Positions 1 through 9,052 of a DNA stretch of 64,000 bases are shown here, piece after piece (the stretch's first letter is position 1; every line of letters begins with the position of its first letter). The stretch is from Pseudomonas sp. BBP2017 (GTDB lineage: Bacteria; Pseudomonadota; Gammaproteobacteria; Pseudomonadales; Pseudomonadaceae), in assembly GCF_003024385.1 (NCBI RefSeq), contig NZ_PVZN01000012.1, positions 98,065 to 162,064 on the forward strand. Direction: 5' to 3'. The notes beneath the pieces are model-generated. The model saw only the letters and a list, made by a program, of their open reading frames with translations, did no database searches and was not told the origin of the DNA. Both the position numbers and the translations under genes were made by a program.

Positions 1-1
1 C

Positions 2-667
2 GATGCGGTGGATGAGCCCAATACCGGCCGCGGTGGTTGGAGCAGCGTCTATCGTCTGGAGCTGGAAGGTAAGGGGTACTACCTCAAGCGCCAGAGCGAT
101 TACCTGACCCGCAGCTTGCACCGGCCCTTCGGCGAGCCGACCTTTGCCCGTGAGTTTCGCAATATCAGCCGCTACCAGAAACTGGGGATTCCCGCCCTGC
201 AGGCGGTCTATTACGGAGAGCGCAAAGTCGACGGCGAGCGCCGGGCGATTCTACTGACCCGTGCCCTCGACGACTGGAGCGATCTGGACAGCCTGCTCGG
301 GCAATGGCCGACGCTGGAGATCGGCCAGCGTCAGGGCATCCTGCGCGCCTGTGGCCTGTTGGCGCGTACCCTTCATGCCGCCGGCCAGGTGCATGGCTGC
401 TTCTACCCCAAGCACATTTTCCTGCGTGAACGCAGCGATAGCTGGCTGGCGCAACTGATCGACCTGGAGAAAACCCGGCCGCTGCTGCTGGGCATGCGTG
501 ACCGGCTCAAAGACCTTGAACCCCTGTTGCGCCGCGCACCGGTCTGGAGCGAAGCTGAAGTGCGGGTGATGCTGTCATCCTATCTGGAACAGCCTGCCGA
601 CAGCATGCTGGTCGATACCTGGCTGCAGCGCCTGACGCGCCGCCGCCGTGAGAAAGAGGCTCGCTGA
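2..667 (+). CDS. LPS core kinase-like protein (InaA/WaaP family), 5' end outside window
   Basis: This is the 3' portion of a kinase-fold protein. The reading frame is open to the left edge, so the true start lies outside the window; a GTG at 8 is probably internal. The visible residues carry a glycine-rich SSVY nucleotide-loop region, a lysine in YYLKRQ, a catalytic-loop-like HGCFYPKHIFL and a metal-loop-like IDLEKTR. In WaaP the loop reads as HRDxY, so the usual catalytic aspartate position is a cysteine here. Homologues sit in the Pseudomonas waaG-waaP cluster, which phosphorylates inner-core heptose. The stop overlaps the next start by one base (TGATG), so the two genes are probably co-translated. 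Family assignment is firm; activity is uncertain because of the loop substitution. Confidence 0.8.
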   Translation, partial: DAVDEPNTGRGGWSSVYRLELEGKGYYLKRQSDYLTRSLHRPFGEPTFAREFRNISRYQKLGIPALQAVYYGERKVDGERRAILLTRALDDWSDLDSLLGQWPTLEIGQRQGILRACGLLARTLHAAGQVHGCFYPKHIFLRERSDSWLAQLIDLEKTRPLLLGMRDRLKDLEPLLRRAPVWSEAEVRVMLSSYLEQPADSMLVDTWLQRLTRRRREKEAR

Positions 668-2109
668 TGCGTTTGTCCGAACTCAAGGATGCCGGGCGAC
701 ACCCGGACCTGCCCCTGAACATCAGCCTGGCTGACGCCGCTGGCAATGCCGAGTTGCAACTGCTCAGTCTGCTGCGAGTATTGCCCGGGCGGCGCTACGT
801 GGGCGCCGGTATCTGGCGTGGCAAGCCGGTGCTGGCAAAGTTGCTGGTAGGTGGCAGTGCTTCCCGGCATTTCCAGCGTGAACTCGAAGGTGCGCGCTTG
901 CTGGCGGCGCAAGGTCTGACTACGCCGCTGTTGCTTGCCGACGGCTTGCGCGAAGGTGAGGGCGGCTGGTTGCTGTTCGAGTTTCTCGAAGACGCGCAGA
1001 GCCTGGCCGATGCCTGGGCAGAAGTCGAAACCTTGCCGCCGCTGGCCGATGAACAGCAGATGGTGCTCGGTGAAGCGCTGGCGACCGTCGGACAGATGCA
1101 CGCCAAGGGCCTGTGGCAGGAAGACCTGCACCTGGACAACCTGTTGCGCCATGGCGGTCAGCTGTACCTGATCGACGGTGCCGGGATCAAGGCTGAAACC
1201 CCGGGCAAGCCACTGTCTCGTGCGCAAGTGCTACAGAATCTTGGCGTTCTCTTTGCGCAACTGCCCAAGCGTCTGGAGCCGTTCCTTGAAGAGCTGCTGG
1301 TGCATTACCTACTGGCCAACACCGAACACGCCCTGCCACTGGAAGCCTTGCAGAAACAGATCGACAAGGTGCGCAACTGGCGCCTGAAGGATTACCTGGA
1401 GAAGGCCGGGCGCGAGTGCACGTTGTTCAGCGTCGAGCGCGGTCTTTCCGGCTTGCGTTCGATCCGCCGCAACGAACTGACGGCTATGCTGCCGGTGCTG
1501 GAGCAGGCCGATGCGCTGATCGACCAGGGTCACCTGTACAAGACCGGTGGTGCCGCCAGTGTCGCGCGCATTGAAGTGAACGGCCGGCCATTGGTCCTCA
1601 AGCGTTACAACATCAAGAACACGGCGCACTGGTTCAAGCGTTTCTGGCGCCCGAGCCGGGCCTGGCACTCGTGGATCGAAGGGCATCGCCTGGAGTTTCT
1701 CGGCATCGCCACGCCACGGCCGCTGGCGGTGCTGGAACAGCGGGTCATGGGCCTGCGCAGTCGCGCCTACCTGGTGACCGAGTATGCCGACGGGCCGGAC
1801 CTGATCGAATGCTTCGCGCCTTACGTCGATAGCGGCGAGGTGCCCGAGGCGCAGCTTCAGGCTTTACAGGCGCTGTTGCAGCAGCTGATCCATGAGCGCA
1901 TCAGCCATGGCGACATGAAGGGCCACAACCTGTTCTGGCAGCACGGTCAGTGGTCGCTGATCGATCTGGACGCCATGTGCCAGCACGCCACCCAACTCAG
2001 CTTCACCCCGGCCTTCGCCCGTGACCGGGCGCGCTTGCTACGTAACTGGCCGAGTGGCAGCGCGTTGCACAAGCGGCTGGATGAATGCTTGCCGAAATTG
2101 ACTGACTGA
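667..2109 (+). CDS. Tandem kinase-domain LPS core protein (InaA-like)
   Basis: This 480-residue cytoplasmic protein shows two kinase-like catalytic signatures. The first, near residue 151, is QEDLHLDNLL followed by YLIDGAGIK. The second, near residue 414, is HGDMKGHNLF followed by LIDLDAM. It therefore looks like two small kinase lobes fused in one chain; the second has the canonical HGD and D-x-D arrangement. It overlaps the preceding gene by one base and ends a run of genes entering from the left edge. In Pseudomonas the equivalent gene closes the waa core-oligosaccharide cluster, so a role in lipopolysaccharide core phosphorylation or assembly is likely. The substrate cannot be read from sequence. 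Confidence 0.8.
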   Translation: MRLSELKDAGRHPDLPLNISLADAAGNAELQLLSLLRVLPGRRYVGAGIWRGKPVLAKLLVGGSASRHFQRELEGARLLAAQGLTTPLLLADGLREGEGGWLLFEFLEDAQSLADAWAEVETLPPLADEQQMVLGEALATVGQMHAKGLWQEDLHLDNLLRHGGQLYLIDGAGIKAETPGKPLSRAQVLQNLGVLFAQLPKRLEPFLEELLVHYLLANTEHALPLEALQKQIDKVRNWRLKDYLEKAGRECTLFSVERGLSGLRSIRRNELTAMLPVLEQADALIDQGHLYKTGGAASVARIEVNGRPLVLKRYNIKNTAHWFKRFWRPSRAWHSWIEGHRLEFLGIATPRPLAVLEQRVMGLRSRAYLVTEYADGPDLIECFAPYVDSGEVPEAQLQALQALLQQLIHERISHGDMKGHNLFWQHGQWSLIDLDAMCQHATQLSFTPAFARDRARLLRNWPSGSALHKRLDECLPKLTD

Positions 2110-2111
2110 GC

Positions 2112-2294
2112 CTATCGCGGGGCTGAGCAAAAGCCCCGCAGGCTGTACCACGCTGGCAAGCCCAGCCCTGCCCAGGCCAGCGCATCCCACCCGCCATCCC
2201 CCAGCAATGCGGCAAACAGGCCCGCTGCTCCGAGCAGAGCGATCAATGCGGGCATGCCGAACACAGCCCATAGGCTCGATGTCTTGCGCTTCAT
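2112..2294 (-). CDS. Small inner-membrane protein coupled to the PepSY gene
   Basis: A 60-residue protein beginning MKRKTSSLWAVFG. It has a basic N-terminus, then two hydrophobic stretches (about residues 8-27 and 35-50), and ends GFCSAPR. Its ATG overlaps the stop of the upstream PepSY gene as ATGA, a typical translational-coupling arrangement. I chose this start over an upstream in-frame ATG (2354) because that one lies inside the PepSY gene and adds a non-hydrophobic leader. I do not recognise a named family. The context suggests an accessory subunit of the PepSY membrane protein in siderophore-iron handling. Confidence 0.65.
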   Translation of the reverse strand: MKRKTSSLWAVFGMPALIALLGAAGLFAALLGDGGWDALAWAGLGLPAWYSLRGFCSAPR

Positions 2295-3424
2295 CCTGTC
2301 ACCTGCGCCCGGGCGGCCGGCACTACGGCTGTAGCCCGACGGCGCACAACCCACAGGTACACGCCACTGCCAAGGACGATAATCGTCAGAGCGTCCAGTA
2401 CGGCCCAGAGGATCTGCATCGGCCGGCCACCGTAGTCACCAAAGTGCAGCGGCTGCGACAGTCCCATCGCGCCCATGTACCAGGGCCGATCACCGACAGC
2501 GGTCACTGCCAGTGTCGTCGCATCGATCAATACCGGCGTCAGCAGGTGCGCCGTCAGGTGTGTGCCGCCTTTCATGAACACCGCGTAATGATGTTCGCTG
2601 GAAAAGCGCGTACCCGGAAACGCGATAAAGTCCGGCACCATGCCCGGCGCGGCTTCGGCTGCGATGTCCAGTACCCGGCTGACGGGTGCCAGTTGTGTCA
2701 AGGGCGGGGCGTTGCGGTAAGGCGCCACCATCGCGCTCAAACTGTCGTTGCGCCACGCCGCGATAACCAGGTCCGAAAGGGCGCTGATCACCCCGGTCAC
2801 GCCAACCACCAACGCCCAGGTCAGAGTGACGATACCGATCAGGTTGTGCAGATCGAGCCAGCGCAAGCGCGGCGATTTTTCATGGCGTACCGTGGCGAAC
2901 TTCAGGCGGCGCATGAACGGTGCATAGAGCACCGTACCGGAGATGATCGCGACGACGAACAGCAAGCCCATGAACGCCAGCAGCAGCTTGCCGGGCAGGC
3001 CGGCAAACATGTCCACGTGCAGGCGCAGCATGGTCATCATGAAACCGCCGTTGGCCGATGGCATTTCCACTGCCTCACCGGTGCGAGCATCGAGCATGAA
3101 GGTATGCGACGAGTTCGGTTCGGTGCCGGCGGTGGCAGCCATGATCGCTATTACGCCATTACTGTCGTCTTCATTCCAGCCGAAGTACTGCATGACCTCG
3201 CCCGGGCGGTGCGCCTGGGCTTTGAGTACCAGCTGTTGCAAGTCCAGTTTCGGCGTGTCTGCCGGCATCTCTCTCAACTCGGGTGCATCGCCCAGCAAGT
3301 GGTCGATCTCATGATGAAAGATCAGCGGCATGCCGGTCACTGCCAGCATCAACAGGAACAGGGTGCAGATCAGGCTGGTCCAGGTGTGGACAAAGGACCA
3401 GCGGCGAATGGTCTGGCTTTTCAT
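2291..3424 (-). CDS. PepSY-associated TM helix protein (siderophore-iron reductase-like)
   Basis: A 377-residue inner-membrane protein with four hydrophobic segments (about residues 10-36, 147-171, 195-222 and 337-362), the PepSY_TM layout. Just after the first helix is FHHEIDHLL, a histidine cluster suited to metal or heme binding; the large loop between helices 1 and 2 would face the periplasm. Proteins of this family are encoded beside TonB-dependent siderophore receptors, and some have been proposed to reduce ferric siderophores in the periplasm. Its start lies 8 bases after the receptor stop, so the genes form one unit: receptor, PepSY, small membrane protein. The reductase role is inferred from family and context. 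Confidence 0.85.
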   Translation of the reverse strand: MKSQTIRRWSFVHTWTSLICTLFLLMLAVTGMPLIFHHEIDHLLGDAPELREMPADTPKLDLQQLVLKAQAHRPGEVMQYFGWNEDDSNGVIAIMAATAGTEPNSSHTFMLDARTGEAVEMPSANGGFMMTMLRLHVDMFAGLPGKLLLAFMGLLFVVAIISGTVLYAPFMRRLKFATVRHEKSPRLRWLDLHNLIGIVTLTWALVVGVTGVISALSDLVIAAWRNDSLSAMVAPYRNAPPLTQLAPVSRVLDIAAEAAPGMVPDFIAFPGTRFSSEHHYAVFMKGGTHLTAHLLTPVLIDATTLAVTAVGDRPWYMGAMGLSQPLHFGDYGGRPMQILWAVLDALTIIVLGSGVYLWVVRRRATAVVPAARAQVTG

Positions 3425-3432
3425 GAACGCCC

Positions 3433-5856
3433 TTAGAACTTGTAATTCACGCTGGCAACCACGTTGCGCTCGTCACCGTAGTAGCACCAGTAACCGTCGC
3501 AGTTGGCCAAGTAGTCCTTGTTGAACAGGTTCTTGGCTTCGACCGCCAAGGTCATGCCTTTGAGGGTGCTGATCTTGCGGCCGAGGTCGTAATGGACCGA
3601 AGCATCGTAGACGGTGTAGGAGCCGACATGGGCCAGGTCGGTGTTGGCGGTGTTGCCGTAGTTGTCGCCGACATAGCGTACGCCACCGCCGACGCCAAAG
3701 CCGTCGAGCACACCGTTGTACCAGGTGTAGTCAGCCCACAGGGTCGCCTGGTTACGCGGGATCAGGGCCATGCGATTGCCTTGCTCGCTGGCCGCGCCCT
3801 TGAGGATTTCGGTGTCGGTATAGCTGTAGGAGCCGATCAGTTTGAGGTTGTCAGTCACCTGGGTAGTCGCTTCCAGTTCCAGGCCGCGGACCTGAAGCTC
3901 ACCAACCTGACGGGTCAGGCTGCCTTCGGCTACCTTCACATTGTCCTGACGCAGGTCGTACACCGCCGCGGTGTACAGGTTTTTGCTGCCCACCGGCTGA
4001 TATTTCACGCCCACTTCATACTGACGTCCCTCGGTCGGCTTGAACGACTGAGTGGCCGCGACAGCGGCACCGGTCGTAGGTTGGAACGACTCGGTGTAGG
4101 AGATGTACGGGGTCACGCCATTGTCGAACACATAGCTCAGGCCGACGTTGCCGGTGAAGGCCTTGTCGCGCTCGGTGCTGGTAGCGTCGTTCTGGTTGTG
4201 GAAGGTGGTGCCGGTGTGCACCCAGTCTTCACGACCACCGAGGGTCAGGCGCCAGTTGTCCAGGGCGATCTGGTCCTGGACGTAGAAGCCGGTCTGGTAG
4301 GTCTTCTGCGCATAGTCGTACATGGTGAAGTAGTCGACGTTAGAGAAGTCCTGGCCATACGCAGGCTTGATCACGTTGCCTGGCGGCACGCTGTAGCTCA
4401 GGCCGTAGTCCCACTTGTAGTTGGTATTCGAGCGCTGGTGGTCGAGGCCGATCAGCAGGGTGTGGTTCAGGACGCCGGTCTGGAAGTCGGCCTGGAAGTT
4501 GTTATCCACGGCGAACTGGCTGATGTCTTCGTTGACGATGCCGGTTTCCCGCGGGACCGTGCCGTCTGCTTCGACGAAGCCGTTGTTCATGGTCGCGACA
4601 TTGATGCCCTGGAACGACAGATCGCTCTTGGTGTAACGCAGATTCTGGCGGAACTGCCAGACATCGTTCAAGCGATGCTCGAAGGCGTAACCGAGCGCGT
4701 AGTAAGTGCGGTCGTAGAATTCCCAGTCGGGATCGCCGAGGTTCTTGTGGTGGGAAATATCACCGGCCGGTGAGTCGAGTTTGGTGCCTTGTATCGGCAG
4801 GAACTGCCCGGAGATCCCGGTATCGTCGCGGGTGAACTGGGTGATGAAGGTCAGGCTGGTGTCTTCATCCATGTTCCAGGTCAGGCTGGGCGCAAGGTTG
4901 TAGCGCTTGTCCGGAACATGGTCGGTCGGTGAATCACTGTCGCGTACCACACCGCTGACGCGGTAGAGGAGCTGGCCCTGATCATCAATTTTGCCGGTGC
5001 TGTCGAAGTTGATCTGACGGTGGTTGTTGCTGCCAACCTGCGCTTCGACCTGGTGTGCGCTTTCGGCCTGTGGACGACGGCTGACCATGTCGAGCATGCC
5101 GCCTGGCGGAGTCTGGCCGTAGACAGATGAGGCCGGGCCACGCAGCACGGCGATGCGCTCAAGGTTCCACGGCTCGACTTTCGGGTTGGCGAATGAGCCT
5201 TTTGGCAGCGGCAGGCCATCGAGGAACTGGGTCGGGTCGAAGCCGCGGACGCGCAGCCAGTCGGAGCGGGGATCGGAGGCGTAGCCGCTGCTCTGTACGC
5301 CAGCGGTGTAGCGCAGGGCGTCGTTGAGGTTGAGAACCTGACGATCATCCAGTTGCTCGCGGGTGATGACCGTCATCGAGCGCGGGATTTCGACGATCGG
5401 GGTGTCGGTCTTGGTACCCGCAGCGGTACGGGTAGCAGTCAAGCCCGTGGCCGGCCCCCAGGCGCTTTCAAAATCACTGGTGGCGTTGATACTGGTTTCC
5501 GGCAGCGCCATGGCCCCTGCGGGCGTCGCGATCAGGCTATAAGTGCCGGCGCTGCTTTGCTGCAGTTGCAGACCGGTGCCACGCAATGCCGCCTGCAAGG
5601 CGCCCACGCCGCTGTACTCGCCGCTGACCGGTGCCGAGGTGCGACCGCTGGCCAGGCTCGGGTCCAGGGTCAGGGCAATCCCGGCCTGGCTGGCGATCTG
5701 GTTCAGGGTGCTCGACAGCGGTGCGGCAGGCAGGTTGTAACTGCGCAGGCTGGATTGTTCGGCGGCAACCAGCGGGCTGCTCACCAGCGGGGCGGACAGG
5801 GCAATGGCGATGGCCAGCAGGCTGGGGCGCAGGAAGGTTTGAACAGCGCGGGACAT
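3433..5856 (-). CDS. TonB-dependent ferric-siderophore receptor with signalling (STN) domain
   Basis: An 807-residue outer-membrane receptor. Residues 1-32 are a Sec signal peptide. Residues 40-110 form the STN (secretin/TonB short N-terminal) signalling domain. The plug starts near residue 140 with TPIVEIPRSMTVITREQL and contains the conserved DWLRVRGF and VLRGPASSVYG motifs. The beta-barrel ends in aromatic VNYKF, the outer-membrane insertion signature. GAGGAG precedes the ATG at a proper distance. The STN domain means it should signal to a FecR-type anti-sigma factor; the likely partner lies about 8 kb away at 13813-15284, beyond the type VI cassette. The locus resembles the ferrichrome-type (Fiu) receptor locus of P. 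putida, but the ligand is not proven by sequence. Confidence 0.92.
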   Translation of the reverse strand: MSRAVQTFLRPSLLAIAIALSAPLVSSPLVAAEQSSLRSYNLPAAPLSSTLNQIASQAGIALTLDPSLASGRTSAPVSGEYSGVGALQAALRGTGLQLQQSSAGTYSLIATPAGAMALPETSINATSDFESAWGPATGLTATRTAAGTKTDTPIVEIPRSMTVITREQLDDRQVLNLNDALRYTAGVQSSGYASDPRSDWLRVRGFDPTQFLDGLPLPKGSFANPKVEPWNLERIAVLRGPASSVYGQTPPGGMLDMVSRRPQAESAHQVEAQVGSNNHRQINFDSTGKIDDQGQLLYRVSGVVRDSDSPTDHVPDKRYNLAPSLTWNMDEDTSLTFITQFTRDDTGISGQFLPIQGTKLDSPAGDISHHKNLGDPDWEFYDRTYYALGYAFEHRLNDVWQFRQNLRYTKSDLSFQGINVATMNNGFVEADGTVPRETGIVNEDISQFAVDNNFQADFQTGVLNHTLLIGLDHQRSNTNYKWDYGLSYSVPPGNVIKPAYGQDFSNVDYFTMYDYAQKTYQTGFYVQDQIALDNWRLTLGGREDWVHTGTTFHNQNDATSTERDKAFTGNVGLSYVFDNGVTPYISYTESFQPTTGAAVAATQSFKPTEGRQYEVGVKYQPVGSKNLYTAAVYDLRQDNVKVAEGSLTRQVGELQVRGLELEATTQVTDNLKLIGSYSYTDTEILKGAASEQGNRMALIPRNQATLWADYTWYNGVLDGFGVGGGVRYVGDNYGNTANTDLAHVGSYTVYDASVHYDLGRKISTLKGMTLAVEAKNLFNKDYLANCDGYWCYYGDERNVVASVNYKF

Positions 5857-6168
5857 GCAGCAACTCCTCGACGAATAAGTGCTAACTAGCTTCCTTGCCG
5901 AGTGAGAGAGGAAAAGTGATAGGGCTTAGTGAAAATAATTTAGATTTTGATTGCGACCGAGATTGCAGGCACAAACCATCGCGGGGCAAGCCCGCTTGTG
6001 TCTTGAGTGCCCTGCCGACTGAATACCATGAAATACAAATGCATTTTAGGAAGCGTCTGACATCAATTTTTTGCCGCACTTGGTAGCTTTTCCGGGTGTC
6101 TACGCCAGCTCACGCACATTTCGTCTTGGGCTACGCGTGGTTTCCTTTCCCCGTTTAAGGACAAACGC
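5857..6168. other. 312-bp divergent spacer between TonB receptor and vgrG
   Basis: The spacer must hold the receptor promoter (minus strand) and the vgrG promoter (plus strand). An AT-rich patch at about 5927-5960 lies upstream of the receptor, where an iron-responsive or ECF-sigma promoter would be expected; I could not assign a clean Fur or ECF match. A single REP element lies at 5978-6002. AAGGA stands seven bases before the vgrG ATG. The short open frames here have no supported start and are not called. Confidence 0.6.
5978..6002 (+). repeat. REP element, single copy
   Basis: The core ATCGCGGGGCAAGCCCGC followed by TTGTGTC is the same 25 bases as the element at 63874-63898. It is a short imperfect palindrome of the Pseudomonas REP class. 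It lies at the left border of the type VI cassette. Confidence 0.85.
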
Positions 6169-8187
6169 ATGGTCGCGCCAGCCAATAGCGTGCATTTCGA
6201 TTTGCTGATTCCCACAGTTCGCCATGATTTCAAGGTCCTGGCGTTTAACGGCACGGAAGCCATCAGCACCCTGTACACGATCCACATTGAACTGGTCAGC
6301 GAGTACCCCGACTTCGACCTGCAAAGCCTGCTCGGCCAACCGGCGTTTTTGCGCTTTGGCCTGAACGGTGAAGGGCTGCACGGCCGTATCGAAGACGTTA
6401 GGGTGGGGGAGTCCGGCAAGCGCCTGACCCGCTATCACCTGACCCTGGTACCGGCCCTGTATTACTTGCAGTTCAGCCACAACCAGCGGATTTTCCAGCA
6501 ACTGACGGTGCCGCAGATCATCGCCCAGGTACTCCACGAGCATGGCATTCAGGCCGATGCCTTCACCTTCCATGTCAGCCCCAGCCTCGCGCGCGAATAC
6601 TGCACGCAATACGGGGAAGATTCCCTCATTTTCATCCAGAGGCTGTGCAGTGAAGAGGGCATTGCCTGGCACCACCAGCACAGCCCGGATGGCCACCACC
6701 TGGTGTTCACCGACCATCAAACCTTTTTTCCCAAACTGGGCGCAACCCCTTATCAGCAAGGCGCTGGGCAGGTGGCCGATCACCCGGTCGTCAGCCAGTT
6801 CTCCCAGCGTTTCAGCACCCGTACCAGCACGGTCACCCGGCGTGACTATGACCTGAAACGGCCAAGCCGGTTGCTGGAAAGCCGCTCCACCGCCGAGTTC
6901 AAGCCGGCGCTTGAGGATTACCGCTACCCGACGCTGATCGACACCGAAGAGCGCGGCAAGCAGTTGGCCCGCCAGGCCCTGGAACGGCACCGCTACGACT
7001 ATCAGTTGGCGGAAGGCAAGAGCGATCAGCCCGGCCTGCGCAGCGGTCATTTCTTCGACCTGAGCGAACACCCGCGTAAAGCGTGCAACGACCTGTGGCT
7101 ATTGCGCAGTGTGAGCCACGAAGGCAAGCAGCCGCAGGTGCTGGAGGAGTCGGCCGGCAGCGACAGCCAGCCCAAAGACGGTTTCAGCCAAGGCTACCGC
7201 AATACCTTCAGCGCCATCCCCTGGGACGTGTTTTACCGGCCACCGCTGGTCACGCGCAATTCGGTGCTGGTCAGCCAGACCGCCCGTGTCACCGGGCCGG
7301 CGGGCGAAGAAATTTTCTGCGATGAGCATGGCCGGGTCAAAGTCGAGTTCCACTGGGACCGCGCCGAGCTCAACAGCGACAAGAGCAGCTGCTGGTTACG
7401 GGTGTCGTCCAGCTGGGCCGGAGAGGGCTTTGGTGCGGTGACCATCCCGCGCGTCGGCATGGAAGTGGTGGTGACCTTCCTGGAGGGTGATCCCGATCAG
7501 CCGTTGATTACCGGTTGCGTGCCGAACACGCGCACACCGGTGCCCTATCCCTTGCCAGCGAACAAGACCAAGACGGTACTGCGCAGCCACAGCTCGCCGG
7601 ACAGCAGTGGCTACAACGAACTGTCGATTGAGGACCGCAAAGGTCAGGAGCTGATCTACCTGCGCGCTCAACGCGACCTGGAACAAAAGATCGAGAATGA
7701 CAGCCGCCTGGAAGTCGGTAACGAACGCCGGGAAACCATCAAGGGCAACAGCATCGCGGTGCTGGAGGCTGAAGACCAGTGCACGGTGACTGCGGATCGC
7801 AAGGTCGAACTCAAGGCCAACGACTACCTGCAAGTCGCCAGCAGCAGCCATACCCGGGTCGGACAAACGCTGGCGATTGAAGCCGGCCAGCAAGTGCACC
7901 TCAAGGCCGGGGTGCAAGTGATCCTCGACGCCGGGGCCAGCATCACCTTGAAAGGTGGCGGCCAGCACATCGTTATAGGGCCCGGCGGCATTTTCAGTAG
8001 TACCGAAATACAAATCGGCGGGGCCCCGGTGGCCGGCGCTGCGTCCAAACAAGCACTGCCGACGGAACTGGCTGGGCTGCACGCGCCTGTGCTGCCCCAG
8101 ACGCAGCGCATGGCCTTGCTGGCCAAAAAGCCGATCTGTGTGGTTTGCAAAGCAGCTAAAAAACAAGGGGAGCAAGCCGATGCGTGA
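6169..8187 (+). CDS. vgrG: Type VI secretion spike protein VgrG
   Basis: A 672-residue VgrG (TssI). Residues 1 to about 370 match the gp27-like module, and residues about 375-490 the gp5/OB-like part (VTGPAGEEIFCDEHGRVKVEFHWD, then SWAGEGFGAVTIPRVGMEVVV and FLEGDPDQPLITG). A repetitive beta-helix needle follows at about 500-620. The trimer tips the type VI tail tube and carries effectors into target cells. The last 20 residues form a basic tail with CVVC, beyond the needle. No other tss gene is present, so this is an orphan vgrG module serving a secretion system encoded elsewhere. AAGGA precedes the ATG by seven bases. The stop overlaps the next start by eight bases. Confidence 0.95.
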   Translation: MVAPANSVHFDLLIPTVRHDFKVLAFNGTEAISTLYTIHIELVSEYPDFDLQSLLGQPAFLRFGLNGEGLHGRIEDVRVGESGKRLTRYHLTLVPALYYLQFSHNQRIFQQLTVPQIIAQVLHEHGIQADAFTFHVSPSLAREYCTQYGEDSLIFIQRLCSEEGIAWHHQHSPDGHHLVFTDHQTFFPKLGATPYQQGAGQVADHPVVSQFSQRFSTRTSTVTRRDYDLKRPSRLLESRSTAEFKPALEDYRYPTLIDTEERGKQLARQALERHRYDYQLAEGKSDQPGLRSGHFFDLSEHPRKACNDLWLLRSVSHEGKQPQVLEESAGSDSQPKDGFSQGYRNTFSAIPWDVFYRPPLVTRNSVLVSQTARVTGPAGEEIFCDEHGRVKVEFHWDRAELNSDKSSCWLRVSSSWAGEGFGAVTIPRVGMEVVVTFLEGDPDQPLITGCVPNTRTPVPYPLPANKTKTVLRSHSSPDSSGYNELSIEDRKGQELIYLRAQRDLEQKIENDSRLEVGNERRETIKGNSIAVLEAEDQCTVTADRKVELKANDYLQVASSSHTRVGQTLAIEAGQQVHLKAGVQVILDAGASITLKGGGQHIVIGPGGIFSSTEIQIGGAPVAGAASKQALPTELAGLHAPVLPQTQRMALLAKKPICVVCKAAKKQGEQADA

Positions 8188-9052
8188 GCTACCGCCACTG
8201 CCGGATGATTTGCCCTGGATGACGCCTGCTTACTTGCTACTGGACGGTGTCAGCGTGCCGAATCTGGTGCAGCGCCTGCACTGCTGGGGCAATCCAACCT
8301 ACTGCCTGTACCTGAATACGCGCTGGCATGAGCTATCAGACATTTCACCTTGTTTGCTCGTACTCAGCGGCCGCGATGATCCGCTTCTGGCGTATTTTCA
8401 GGAACACGCCGCCCTCGAATGGGGCTATCTGCTGTTTAGCGATGACGATGTTCACGCGCTACTGAGCCATTGGCGCCACTTGCTCAGTGTGGAGCAGGCA
8501 GATGGCGTGGAGGTGATGCCGCGCATTGCCGATCCAGCGGTCATGCATCAGCTGTTCAGCGTTGCGGTGCAAGACCGCAGCGCCCGCTGGTTCGGGCCTG
8601 TCACGCACGTTTGCTTGCCGGACGGCGTGGAAGGTTCCTGGCGGCAACACGCGCGAACACTTCAGGCCTGCGCTGAGCCCAAGACCTATCGATTGAGCGA
8701 CCAGGAACTCACGGCATTGGGCGACGTCGAGTTTCGCAATGCCGTCTCCGGCTTATGCGAACACTTACACCGGTACTTCCCGGATTTCATGGCGACGTTT
8801 GCACCGTCTGCACGGCGTCAGTATGTGCAAGAAATGACGGAGCAGGCCTATCAACAAGGCTTCTGCTCAGATCAGGAACTTGCCCTCTACGCGAATGTTT
8901 TCGGCTATCTGACCAGACAGCCGCTGACTGACCACCCAGACATCGCTGCGTTGCTGGCGAAATCGACACCGGATGCCCCTTTGAGCCGTGTAAAGCGTGC
9001 CGCCGAGCTGGCCGAACGCCGGGCCATTGACCGAAAAGGAAGCCTGCTGTGA
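8180..9052 (+). CDS. DUF4123 type VI effector adaptor/chaperone
   Basis: A 290-residue protein with the DUF4123 layout in its N-terminal half (YLLLDGVSVPNL, then CLLVLSGRDDP, then WGYLLFSDDDVHALLSHWRHLL). DUF4123 proteins (Tap/TEC adaptors) bind the VgrG tip and load a cognate effector encoded next to them. The ATG at 8180 overlaps the vgrG stop by eight bases and is preceded by AGGGGAG, which decides the start over a longer frame opening at 8138. The stop overlaps the effector's GTG as GTGA. The vgrG-adaptor-effector order with overlapping ends is the typical effector-cassette arrangement. Confidence 0.9.
   Translation: MRELPPLPDDLPWMTPAYLLLDGVSVPNLVQRLHCWGNPTYCLYLNTRWHELSDISPCLLVLSGRDDPLLAYFQEHAALEWGYLLFSDDDVHALLSHWRHLLSVEQADGVEVMPRIADPAVMHQLFSVAVQDRSARWFGPVTHVCLPDGVEGSWRQHARTLQACAEPKTYRLSDQELTALGDVEFRNAVSGLCEHLHRYFPDFMATFAPSARRQYVQEMTEQAYQQGFCSDQELALYANVFGYLTRQPLTDHPDIAALLAKSTPDAPLSRVKRAAELAERRAIDRKGSLL

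Noticed and set aside
2117..2139. GC-rich hairpin after the LPS gene as a terminator
   Set aside because: GCGGGGCT/AGCCCCGC is a good stem but no T-run follows on either strand, and it lies within the 3' end of the small membrane protein gene.
5927..5960. Fur box or ECF promoter before the TonB receptor
   Set aside because: The stretch is AT-rich, but I could not align it to the Fur or PvdS/FecI patterns well enough to call it.
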